DNA of 15,001 nucleotides from VGEM01 sp033764265 (GTDB lineage Bacteria > Pseudomonadota > Alphaproteobacteria > Rhodospirillales > Rhodospirillaceae), in assembly GCA_033764265.1 (NCBI GenBank), contig JANRJB010000433.1:1-15001 (forward strand), in the 5' to 3' direction. Both the position numbers and the translations under genes were made by a program. Below the pieces are notes generated by a model. It did no database searches. It had not been told where the DNA came from and saw only the letters and a program-made list of their open reading frames with translations. This document shows positions 7,454-13,922 of this stretch, piece by piece (positions within the stretch are counted from its first letter, which is position 1; each line of letters opens with the position of its first letter).

Positions 7454-7561
7454 GAGTTCAGGATGTCAAAAGTGCGGAAACGATACGCAGCGAAATGCGG
7501 CCCGTTCTCTCACAGGGCCGGCGCGCACGCCACGGAAATCAGGCGTTTGGGAGTTCCAACC
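7454..7561 (-). other. Intergenic gap between transglycosylase and amidotransferase genes
   Basis: These 108 nt lie downstream of the transglycosylase stop and upstream of the amidotransferase start, both on the minus strand. A 6-bp inverted repeat (CGGCCC at 7498-7503, GGGCCG at 7515-7520, 11-nt loop) is present, but no T-run follows on the minus strand, so it is not a convincing terminator. A TTGACA hexamer sits about 10 nt before the start codon, too close to serve as a -35 box for that start. I see nothing else. Confidence 0.3.
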
Positions 7562-8605
7562 TCAGCCGGGCGAGCGGCCGTAGGCGCGTGCGGCGGTCGC
7601 CGCGGTCGCGGTCGGCAGGCCGGCGCGGCTGGTGAACTGATCGACCAGCGCGGTCGACCAGTCGGCGCCGGCAAAGCCCGCCGCCGGCAGATCCTGCTGC
7701 GTCGGCTCGTCGTCGCCGATCATCGACATCGGCTGCGCGGCGATCATGCGCGCCAGTTCCTGCATCAGGTACCAGCTGAGCGACATGCGCTCGGCATCGC
7801 CCGCCGACACCGCGGCGCTGAGATCGAACGGATCGGACGGGCGGCGGATGCGCGTGGGCGCTTCGGCGCCGGCCACTCCGCCGGCAGACGGCGCCGGCCG
7901 GGCCGCTTCGGCGGCGCGGGCGTTATCGTCGTCGGCCCAGGCCGACGCGACATCGGCGAAGCGCTCGAGCTGGGCCTCGAAGCGGCCGCGGATCAGCTCG
8001 ATCACCTGGCGCACGGTGCGCGGCGCGCCGCTGTCGGCATAGAACACCGACCGGTTGGCCTTGGCCGCGTCAGGCACCACGTGCGCGGCGTAGATGTTGG
8101 GCCCGCTGTCGGCGGCGGTCAGCAGGCTGGCCGCGCCCTTGGCGCCCAGGAAGTGGGCGAGATACAGCTCGGGCGCGTCGGGTTCGCGCCCCAGCGCGGT
8201 GGTGATCGATTGGGCGTTGTCGCGGGCGTATGCGGCCGCGGCCAGCGCCGAGACTTCGGGGTCCTGGCGCAGGGCGAGCAGATCGGCCTCGGCGCGCTTG
8301 TCGAGCACCGTCAGCCGCCCGCCGGGCGAGGTCAGGATGCGGCCCGCGACATCTCTCAGGCCCAGCTCGTCGGCATGGCGCTTGACCACGTCCAGCCAGG
8401 TGCCGCGGGTGAACTGGAACAGCCCCTTGGCGCTGGAGGTCGTGGCCGCGGCGTCGGCGTCGAGGCCGCTTTCCTGGGCGGCCTTGGCCAACAGGTACTG
8501 GAAGCTCACGCCCGACTGCGCGCTGGCGACCTGGATGCCCTGCAAGGTCGCGCGCGGCACTGTGCTGCCGGCGACCCTGACCGCATCGGAAACGGCATGA
8601 ACCAT
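7562..8605 (-). CDS. Lytic transglycosylase (SLT fold) domain protein
   Basis: The 347-residue product starts with a goose-lysozyme or SLT-like domain. YLLAKAAQESGLDADA (37-52) holds the expected catalytic Glu45, SSAKGLFQFTRGTW (57-70) is the second SLT block, and YLAHFLGAKGAASLL (about 167-181) is the late substrate-cleft motif. Such enzymes cleave the MurNAc-GlcNAc bond of peptidoglycan and release anhydro-muropeptides, often to make room for envelope machines. The C-terminal half is alanine-rich, predicted loose, and unassigned. No signal peptide is visible, so if it reaches the periplasm it may travel through another route, for example a flagellar or secretion apparatus; that is inference. 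The ATG at 8605 follows a G-run (8611-8615) with 5 nt spacing. It is divergent from tadA. A phage-type or flagellar-type lysin are the alternatives. Confidence 0.85.
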   Translation of the reverse strand: MVHAVSDAVRVAGSTVPRATLQGIQVASAQSGVSFQYLLAKAAQESGLDADAAATTSSAKGLFQFTRGTWLDVVKRHADELGLRDVAGRILTSPGGRLTVLDKRAEADLLALRQDPEVSALAAAAYARDNAQSITTALGREPDAPELYLAHFLGAKGAASLLTAADSGPNIYAAHVVPDAAKANRSVFYADSGAPRTVRQVIELIRGRFEAQLERFADVASAWADDDNARAAEAARPAPSAGGVAGAEAPTRIRRPSDPFDLSAAVSAGDAERMSLSWYLMQELARMIAAQPMSMIGDDEPTQQDLPAAGFAGADWSTALVDQFTSRAGLPTATAATAARAYGRSPG

Positions 8606-8739
8606 GGTGTGCCCCCAATCTGATGTCGGGGTCCGCTGCTCTTGACCGCGAAACTGTAGAGGCGGGGGGTTACCGAATTCTTACCTTTCGTTAACCCCTT
8701 CGCCCGGCTTGACGTTCTTCGCCTCGGCGGCGACGGTGA
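8606..8739. promoter_or_regulatory. Divergent promoter region with phased TTACC/TTAACC sites
   Basis: This 134-nt gap separates the transglycosylase (leftward) and tadA (rightward), so it must serve both. Three related sequences on the + strand are spaced about one helical turn apart: TTACC at 8670-8674, TTACC at 8681-8685 and TTAACC at 8691-8696. GGGGTTA (8666-8672) and TAACCCC (8692-8698) also form a 7-bp inverted repeat around them. TTAACC is a half-site of the alphaproteobacterial cell-cycle regulator CtrA, whose full consensus has two TTAA boxes 7 nt apart. Here the spacing and the left boxes deviate. An operator is inferred, not shown. I could not assign -35/-10 boxes with confidence. 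Confidence 0.35.
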
Positions 8740-9210
8740 ATGATGACCAAGGTCTCCGCCGATCCCCAGCCCGACGCCATGGAACGCGCTTTCGCCGAGG
8801 CGGCGGCGGCGGCGGCGCGCGGCGAGGTGCCGGTGGGCGCGGCGGTGGCCGATGCCGCCGGCCGGGTCGTCGCGGCGGCCGGCAACGAGGTCGAAGCCCG
8901 CACCGACCCCACCGCTCATGCGGAGATGCTGGCCCTGCGCGCGGCCTCGGACGCTTTGGGAACACCGCGACTGGTCGACTGCGACCTTTACGTGACGCTG
9001 GAGCCGTGCCCGATGTGCGCCACGGCCGCATCGTTCGCGCGCGTGCGCCGGGTGGTGTTCGCCGCCTACGACCCCAAGGGCGGCGGGGTCGAGCACGGCC
9101 CGCGCATTTACACGCACCCCACCTGCCACCATCGCCCCGAGGTGATCGGCGGCGTGCAGGGCGGTCGGGCCGAGGCGCTGTTGAAAGAATTCTTTGCGCG
9201 GCGCCGGTGA
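8740..9210 (+). CDS. tadA: tRNA adenosine(34) deaminase
   Basis: TadA deaminates the wobble adenosine of tRNA-Arg(ACG) to inosine. The 156-residue product has the zinc site of the cytidine deaminase fold: His60 and the proton-shuttle Glu62 in PTAHAEMLAL, and Cys90 and Cys93 in LEPCPMC. The later segments SFARVRRVVFAAYDPKGG, VEHGPRIY and PTCHH are the form usual in alphaproteobacteria. Two adjacent ATGs (8740, 8743) are possible. A GGTGA at 8735-8739 is only just spaced for the second, and a third ATG at 8779 would trim a non-conserved N-terminus. Six consecutive GCG codons (8800-8817) make an alanine run in the first helix. The gene is likely co-transcribed with the small exported protein that starts 17 nt downstream. 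Confidence 0.95.
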   Translation: MMTKVSADPQPDAMERAFAEAAAAAARGEVPVGAAVADAAGRVVAAAGNEVEARTDPTAHAEMLALRAASDALGTPRLVDCDLYVTLEPCPMCATAASFARVRRVVFAAYDPKGGGVEHGPRIYTHPTCHHRPEVIGGVQGGRAEALLKEFFARRR

Positions 9211-9227
9211 GGCATTAGTTTCAGCCC

Positions 9228-9665
9228 ATGACCCGGCACACTTTCATTCTCGGCCTGCTGTTCGCGCTGCTGGCGCCGTTGCCGGCGATCGCCCAGCAGG
9301 GCGGCATCGGCTACGGCGGCGCGAAAGTGCAGTTGCAGCCGATGATGGTGCCGACCCGCAACTCCGCCGGCGACGTGCGCTACGAGGTGCTGACGGTGCG
9401 GGTCGTGCTCGACGTCGGCGAACGCGAACGGCCGGCGTGCTTTTCGGTGCCCTACGTACACGAGGCGATGCTGTCGTACCTGTATCATGCCAACCTGACG
9501 CCGGCCGACCTGATCGGCCAGCGGCAGGAAGTGCTGGCCAAGAACCTGTTGGCAGTGGCGATCAAGGCGACCGACCGCGGTTACTATTCGGCGGTCGAGA
9601 TCGTCAGCGAAGGCAGCCAGGCGATGGACCCGAAATCGCAGACGCTGTCGAACCAGTGCAAGTAA
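9228..9665 (+). CDS. Small exported protein, FliL-like
   Basis: The 145-residue product begins with a clear Sec signal: basic TRH, a hydrophobic core from FILGLLFALLA, and a cleavage site AIA-QQ after residue 22. The mature part is about 120 residues. Its pattern resembles FliL: an opening VQLQPMMVPT strand, a long strand YEVLTVRVVLDVG, a helix VPYVHEAMLSYLYHA, then LIGQRQEVLAKNLLAVAIKAT. FliL associates with the flagellar basal body and stator. This match is by eye and weak in identity, and FliL is normally anchored by an uncleaved N-terminal helix, so the call is tentative. Two cysteines remain in the mature protein (in PACFSV and near the C-terminus) and could form a disulfide. The ATG at 9228 is the only start that gives a complete signal peptide. 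The Shine-Dalgarno is poor, so expression may depend on tadA. Confidence 0.75.
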   Translation: MTRHTFILGLLFALLAPLPAIAQQGGIGYGGAKVQLQPMMVPTRNSAGDVRYEVLTVRVVLDVGERERPACFSVPYVHEAMLSYLYHANLTPADLIGQRQEVLAKNLLAVAIKATDRGYYSAVEIVSEGSQAMDPKSQTLSNQCK

Positions 9666-9712
9666 AGCGCGGCGCGCAAACGGCCAGCAATTCGCCGGTC
9701 CAGACAACATGC

Positions 9713-9831
9713 GCGTCACCCTGGACAAGCCGGGCCGACGCGTCAGCGAAGGCCGGCGCGATCCAGGGTCCAGGGACGCGAAACACAGCAACACCAGAAA
9801 ACTCTGGATGCCGGGTCGAGCCCGGCATGAC
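9713..9831. repeat. Palindromic intergenic repeat (alphaproteobacterial mosaic type)
   Basis: The element lies between two converging genes. The left unit is bounded by GCGTC-AC-CCTGGAC (9713-9726) and its near inverse GTCCAGGGACGC (9768-9779), which pair apart from a 2-nt bulge. The right unit contains CCAGA/TCTGG (9794-9807, 4-nt loop) and ATGCCGGG/CCCGGCAT (9808-9828, 5-nt loop). The outer ends read GTCA and TGAC. This organisation, and the CTGGATGCCGGGTC...CCCGGCATGAC wording, match the palindromic units scattered between genes in many alphaproteobacteria (RIME- or Bru-RS-like). Membership of a genome-wide family is from general knowledge; only one copy is in this window. It encodes no protein. 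Confidence 0.7.
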
Positions 9832-9840
9832 AACTTTTTT
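9808..9840 (+). terminator. Possible terminator after the FliL-like gene
   Basis: A stem of 8 perfect base pairs (ATGCCGGG at 9808-9815 with CCCGGCAT at 9821-9828) is followed on the + strand by six Ts at 9835-9840. The 6-nt gap between stem and T-run is longer than in a classical Rho-independent terminator, so efficiency is doubtful. It would end transcripts from tadA and the exported protein before they enter the opposing gene. The hairpin is part of the intergenic repeat, and the last T is part of the minus-strand stop codon. Confidence 0.4.
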
Positions 9841-10940
9841 CAGGCCAGCGCCGCCAGGCCGTCGAGTCCGCGCCGCCACACCGCCAGGCACCGCGCCAGC
9901 ACCTGGGCCTGCCACGCCGCGTCGGCGGGATAGAACATCCGCTTCAACTCGGCCTTGATGGCGCGGCCCTGGTCCGAAAGGATCTCGCCGTGCTGGTGCA
10001 GCCAGTTGTCGGCGCGAATGGCGCGCAGCATGTCGTCGACCGGATAGGTGCCGAATTCCAGCGTGTTGCCGTAGACCGCGGCCGGCGCCAGCAGTTTGGC
10101 GAGGCCGGTCAGGTTGTAGCCGTCATGCACGCCGGAGCCCGGCGCCGCGGCCATCACCCGTACGTCGTCGCCCCAGACCGCGTGCGCCTGGGTGACGCTG
10201 GGCGCGCCTTCATCGCCGACGCAATAGCTTTCGCCGTGCCCGAACGGGCCCAGGCCGGTGTGAATGTCGAGGATCGCCACGTGCCGGGCGGCGGCGCAGT
10301 ACAGACCGAGAATCTTGAGGATGGTCTCGCGCGACCACGACGGCCGGACGCCGCCAAAAAACACCCCATCCGGATGCGAGTATTGCCCGCCCATGATGGC
10401 GCGATTGAGCGCGGCGCGGCCGTGCCGCTCGGCATAGGCCGCCAGCACCGCGTCGGCAGCGGCGACATCCTCGGGCGTCCAGCGCGGCGGGCAGATGGCC
10501 GCGGCCAACTCCTCGTAGGCCGGCTTGCGCGGCCGGGCCCGGCTGAAGTCGGCGAAGTTGCGGTTGAGGTCGACGTTGTCCTCGGTGACGCGGCGCACCC
10601 AGGCGAAGCCGTGCGGGTTGACCGCGTGCAAGATCAACACCGAGATGCCCTCGGGCACGCGGGTGTGCTCGCCGCGGGACAGCCAGGCGACCTGGGCCGC
10701 TGACCCGGCGAACCCTTCGACACCGTGGGTGCCCGACATCACCACGAAGACCTTGTCCGCCCGGCATGGCGAGGAGGCGTCGGGGCACAGGGTGACGACG
10801 TCGAGCGCGAGCGATTCGCCGGCCGGGCCGGTATACGGATGCTCGTGGCTCGCCACCGCCAGTCCGGCGGTGGCGGCGGCATCGCGGAAACGGGCGCGGG
10901 CTCCGGCATAGTCCTCGGCGAAATAGTTGTCGAGCGACAT
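9840..10940 (-). CDS. DUF2817 family protein, M14-like zinc carboxypeptidase fold
   Basis: The 366-residue product carries the hallmarks of M14-type metallopeptidases. The first zinc ligands are His72 and Glu75 in SGTHGVEGFAGS. VNPHGFAW and VDLNRNF (123-129) line the substrate site, ILDIHTGLGPFG (223-234) supplies the third zinc ligand His227, and TLEFGTY (293-299) supplies the catalytic glutamate Glu295. The set matches the DUF2817 group, whose substrates are not well defined; a peptide or amide hydrolase is the reasonable prediction. There is no signal peptide, so it is cytosolic. The ATG at 10940 begins the recognisable domain; the frame is open further upstream, but that stretch lies inside purD in another frame. 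It is 17 nt after the purD stop on the same strand, so it is probably in one transcript with purD. Confidence 0.88.
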   Translation of the reverse strand: MSLDNYFAEDYAGARARFRDAAATAGLAVASHEHPYTGPAGESLALDVVTLCPDASSPCRADKVFVVMSGTHGVEGFAGSAAQVAWLSRGEHTRVPEGISVLILHAVNPHGFAWVRRVTEDNVDLNRNFADFSRARPRKPAYEELAAAICPPRWTPEDVAAADAVLAAYAERHGRAALNRAIMGGQYSHPDGVFFGGVRPSWSRETILKILGLYCAAARHVAILDIHTGLGPFGHGESYCVGDEGAPSVTQAHAVWGDDVRVMAAAPGSGVHDGYNLTGLAKLLAPAAVYGNTLEFGTYPVDDMLRAIRADNWLHQHGEILSDQGRAIKAELKRMFYPADAAWQAQVLARCLAVWRRGLDGLAALA

Positions 10941-10957
10941 GGGTCCGGCCCCGCCGT

Positions 10958-12277
10958 TCAGCGCGCCGTCGCGCGCGGACGCTCGGGGGCGCTCTCCCGC
11001 GCCAGCGCGCGCCAGCCAATGTCGCGGCGGTAGAACCCGTCGGGCCAGCGGATCAGGTCGACCGCGCGATAGGCGCGCGACTGGGCCTCGGCCACCGTCC
11101 GGCCCAGGGCGGCGATGCCCAGCACGCGTCCGCCCTGCGCCGTGATCGCGGCCTTGCCGTCGATGGTCGTGGCCTTGGTGCCGGCGTGGAACACCTGCAC
11201 GCCCTCGACACCCGCCGCGGCCTCCAGGCCCGCGATCGGCGTGCCCTTGCGATAGACGCCGGGATAGCCCTTGGCCGCCATGACCACTACCAAGGCCGTT
11301 TCGTCGCGCCAGCGCAGATCGAAAGTGGAAAGCTGCCCGTCGGCGGCGGCCACCAACGCCGGCAGGATGTCTGACTTCAGCCGCATCATCAGCGCCTGGC
11401 ATTCGGGGTCGCCGAAGCGCACGTTGAACTCAATCACGCGCGGGCCGGTGGCGGTGATCATCAGCCCGCAGAACAAGACGCCGGTGAACGGCGTGCCGGC
11501 CGCGGCCATGGCCGCCATGGTCGGGCGCACGATCTCGGCCATGATGCGGTCCTGCATCGCCGCGTCGACCACGGGCGCGGGCGAGTAGGCGCCCATGCCG
11601 CCAGTGTTGGGGCCAGTGTCGCCGTCGCCGACGGCCTTGTGGTCCTGGGCGGCGGCCAGCGGCAGGGCGGTGGTGCCATCGATCAGGGCGAAGAAACTGG
11701 CTTCCTCGCCCTCGAGAAACTCCTCGATCACCACTTCGTCGCCGGCCGCGCCGAAGTCCTTGGCGGTCATGATGGTATCGACCGCGCGGTTGGCCTCGCC
11801 GACCGTCTTGCAGATGATGACACCTTTGCCGGCGGCCAAGCCGTCGGCCTTGACCACGATCGGCGCGCCCTTACGGGCAATGAACGCCTTGGCCGCGCTG
11901 GCGTCGGTGAAGCGCCCGTACCACGCGCCGGGAATCCCGTGCCGCGCCAACAGGTCGCGGGTGAACCCTTTGGAGCCTTCCAGGCGCGCGGCCGCGGCCG
12001 ACGGGCCGAAGGTCTTGATGCCGGCGGCGCGCAGCCTGTCGGCCAGGCCCGCCACCAAAGGTGCCTCGGGGCCGATCACGACGAAGTCGATCCGCCGGTC
12101 CTTGGTCAGCGCGACAATGCCGTCGATGTCTTCGGCCGCCACGGAGACGCACTCCGCCACCTCGGCGATGCCGGCGTTGCCCGGCGCGCAGATCAGCGCA
12201 TCGCACAGGGGCGAGGCGGCGATGGCCCAGCACAGGGCATGTTCGCGTCCGCCGCCGCCGACCACCAGAACCCGCAT
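10958..12277 (-). CDS. purD: phosphoribosylamine--glycine ligase (GAR synthetase)
   Basis: PurD makes glycinamide ribonucleotide from phosphoribosylamine, glycine and ATP, the second step of de novo purine synthesis. The 439-residue product is of normal length. In order it has the N-terminal VLVVGGGGREHALCW (3-17), APGNAGIA (31-38), the IGPEAPLVAGLADRL block, FGPSAAAARLEGSKGF, and the ATP-grasp segment VVKADGLAAGKGVI (141-154). Then come EEFLEGEEASFF, the QDHKAVGDGDTGPNTGGMGAY loop (211-231) and EFNVRFGDPECQ (283-294) with the metal ligands. The ATG at 12277 is chosen because GGAGAAGG (12286-12293) lies 8 nt upstream and because family members start MRVLVVG; a longer frame to 12343 lacks similarity. 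A hairpin directly precedes the ribosome binding site. The C-terminal RESAPERPRATAR tail is slightly longer than usual. Confidence 0.97.
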   Translation of the reverse strand: MRVLVVGGGGREHALCWAIAASPLCDALICAPGNAGIAEVAECVSVAAEDIDGIVALTKDRRIDFVVIGPEAPLVAGLADRLRAAGIKTFGPSAAAARLEGSKGFTRDLLARHGIPGAWYGRFTDASAAKAFIARKGAPIVVKADGLAAGKGVIICKTVGEANRAVDTIMTAKDFGAAGDEVVIEEFLEGEEASFFALIDGTTALPLAAAQDHKAVGDGDTGPNTGGMGAYSPAPVVDAAMQDRIMAEIVRPTMAAMAAAGTPFTGVLFCGLMITATGPRVIEFNVRFGDPECQALMMRLKSDILPALVAAADGQLSTFDLRWRDETALVVVMAAKGYPGVYRKGTPIAGLEAAAGVEGVQVFHAGTKATTIDGKAAITAQGGRVLGIAALGRTVAEAQSRAYRAVDLIRWPDGFYRRDIGWRALARESAPERPRATAR

Positions 12278-12285
12278 CGCGAAAA

Positions 12286-12313
12286 CCTTCTCCGCCCGGC
12301 GCGTGACGCCGGG
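12286..12313 (-). promoter_or_regulatory. purD ribosome binding site with adjacent hairpin
   Basis: Read on the minus strand, a perfect 7-bp stem, CCCGGCG with CGCCGGG (12295-12301 and 12307-12313) around a 5-nt loop, ends one nucleotide before the Shine-Dalgarno GGAGAAGG (12286-12293). The placement would let the stem influence ribosome access to purD, or act as a stability element at the 5' end. No purine riboswitch features are visible. Regulation is inference from position only. The rest of the 121-nt divergent gap (12278-12398) shows no promoter I can assign. Confidence 0.4.
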
Positions 12314-12398
12314 ATATTTGTCGCCGCCTTCATAGCACAGCATTCAACGGTTGCGAGTGCCGCTTGGCGGGTGACCCGGGGCCGTGCAAGAACTAGAC

Positions 12399-13922
12399 AT
12401 GGCCTCGATCCGTCATCGGTTCGCCGTGCTTGCCACGGTCTTGTTGGTGGTGCTGTGCGGCGCCGGCGCGCCGCAGGCCGCGCAGACTTTGCGCGTCGGC
12501 ATGACGACGCTGCCGCCCAGCCTGTTCAACCCCTATGCCACCACCGGGCTGCCCTACGTCTATGTCTGGAGCGCGGTGTTCGACGGCCTGACCTACATCG
12601 ACGAACAGGGCGAGGTGAAGCCGTGGCTCGCCACCGGCTGGGAGAACCTCGATCCGCTGACCTGGCGCATCACCCTGCGCGACGACGTGGTATTCTCCGA
12701 CGGCACGCCGATGATGTCGGATGCGGTCGTGGCGGTTGGTGAATTCCTGACCAGCCCCGCGGCTACCAAGGAAGTGGTGGCGCGCATGATGTCGTTCATC
12801 GACACCGTGCGGGCGGTGGACACGCACACCGTGGAGATCGTCACCAAGGCGCCGACGCCGACGCTGCCGCGCTTTCTGCCGCAGTTCTACGTGGTCCAGC
12901 CCGAGCACTTCCGCCGTCTGGGGCTCGAGGGTTTCGCCCGCGATCCCATCGCCACCGGACCGTTCGCGGTCGAGCGCATCGCCGCCAACAAGGTGACGTT
13001 CCGCGCCCACGACCGCGCCTGGCGGCCGCCCAGGGTGGCGCGCCTGGAGATCATCACCTCGCCCGACGCCTCGGCCCGGCGCATGGCGGTCGAGGCTGGG
13101 CAAATCGACCTGGCGCTTGGCATCGGGCCGGACGAGGTGCACGCCATCGAGGCGATCGGCGGTACCGGATTTTCCTGGCGCGATGCCGGCATCTGGGCCT
13201 ACCAGTTCAACGGCAACCGCGACGGCCAATACCAGTTCGCGCCGTTCCGCGACATCCGGGTGCGGGAAGCGCTCAACCTGGCCGTTGATCGCCAGGCCAT
13301 CATCGACACATTGCTGGACGGCCGGTCCGTGCCCGCCACCCACCCGGCGCCCGAAGGCGTTTACGGCTTCGATCCCGACCTGCCGCCGATTCCCTACGAC
13401 CCCGACAAGGCCCGGCGCCTGCTCGCCGAGGCCGGTTTCGGGAATGGCTTCGCGTTCACCGCCGAGGCCACCGTCGGCGGCGGCGCCAACGACGGCGCCA
13501 TTCACCAGACCGTGGCCCAGTACCTGGCCGCCATCGGTGTGCGCATGAACATCCAGGTCATCACGCCCAACCAGCTGATCCGCAACGTCGTCGAGGGCAC
13601 CTGGACGGCCGACGCGTTCGGTCTGCACTACAACTTCGAACCCACCGCCGATGTGCTGCGCGCGCTCGATACCGCGTCGTGCCTGTGGCACAGTCCGTGG
13701 TACTGCAACGCGGCCGTCATGCCCGATATCCGCGCCGCCCAGGTGACGTTCGATCCGGCCCAGGGCCTCGCGGCGCGCCGGCGGATCATGGCCGCCTACC
13801 GCTGGGATTGGCCCGGCATCTACATGCACCAGGCGGTGCGCTTCGCCGCCGCGCGCAAGGGCGTGAGCGGGCTCAAGGTGGTCAACAACTTCATCCAGTA
13901 CGACCTGCTGGACATGAAATGA
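12399..13922 (+). CDS. ABC transporter substrate-binding protein, peptide/nickel (SBP family 5) type
   Basis: The 507-residue product is a periplasmic receptor of the DppA/OppA/NikA class. A Sec signal (SIRHR, then a hydrophobic core AVLATVLLVVL) ends near PQAA-QTL at about residue 28. The cysteine at 20 is not in a lipobox, so the protein is probably soluble. Family features follow: LRVGMTTLPPSLFNPY, VWSAVFDGLTY, WLATGWENLDPLTWRITLRDDVVFSDGTPM, ATGPFAVE, and the late hinge segments DIRVREALNLAVDRQAIIDTLLDGR and YDPDKARRLLAEAGF. The ligand cannot be told from sequence; a peptide is most likely. No permease or ATPase genes are adjacent, so it must use a transporter encoded elsewhere. The ATG at 12399 gives a normal signal peptide; a GTG at 12384 would add five residues. 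Its stop overlaps the xseA start by ATGA. Confidence 0.93.
   Translation: MASIRHRFAVLATVLLVVLCGAGAPQAAQTLRVGMTTLPPSLFNPYATTGLPYVYVWSAVFDGLTYIDEQGEVKPWLATGWENLDPLTWRITLRDDVVFSDGTPMMSDAVVAVGEFLTSPAATKEVVARMMSFIDTVRAVDTHTVEIVTKAPTPTLPRFLPQFYVVQPEHFRRLGLEGFARDPIATGPFAVERIAANKVTFRAHDRAWRPPRVARLEIITSPDASARRMAVEAGQIDLALGIGPDEVHAIEAIGGTGFSWRDAGIWAYQFNGNRDGQYQFAPFRDIRVREALNLAVDRQAIIDTLLDGRSVPATHPAPEGVYGFDPDLPPIPYDPDKARRLLAEAGFGNGFAFTAEATVGGGANDGAIHQTVAQYLAAIGVRMNIQVITPNQLIRNVVEGTWTADAFGLHYNFEPTADVLRALDTASCLWHSPWYCNAAVMPDIRAAQVTFDPAQGLAARRRIMAAYRWDWPGIYMHQAVRFAAARKGVSGLKVVNNFIQYDLLDMK

Noticed and set aside
7498..7520. CGGCCC/GGGCCG hairpin as a terminator of the transglycosylase gene
   Set aside because: The stem is short, the loop is 11 nt, and no T-run follows on the minus strand.
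8800..8817. Six GCG repeats in tadA as a phase-variation tract
   Set aside because: Unit changes stay in frame and only alter an alanine run; such runs are common in GC-rich genomes.
9604..9933. Small frames running through the intergenic repeat on both strands
   Set aside because: They translate the palindromic repeat ('PGSTRHPE'-like peptides), which is a known source of spurious gene calls; no ribosome binding site or domain.
9840..11402. DUF2817 frame extended upstream to 11402
   Set aside because: The extra 154 codons lie within purD in another frame and have no peptidase similarity; the ATG at 10940 begins the domain.
10958..12343. purD start at 12343
   Set aside because: The extension lacks similarity, and the GGAGAAGG ribosome binding site fits the ATG at 12277.
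12450..12465. Possible lipoprotein box in the solute-binding protein (VVLC)
   Set aside because: The residue before the cysteine is leucine, not G, A or S, and a regular signal peptidase I site follows at PQAA-Q.
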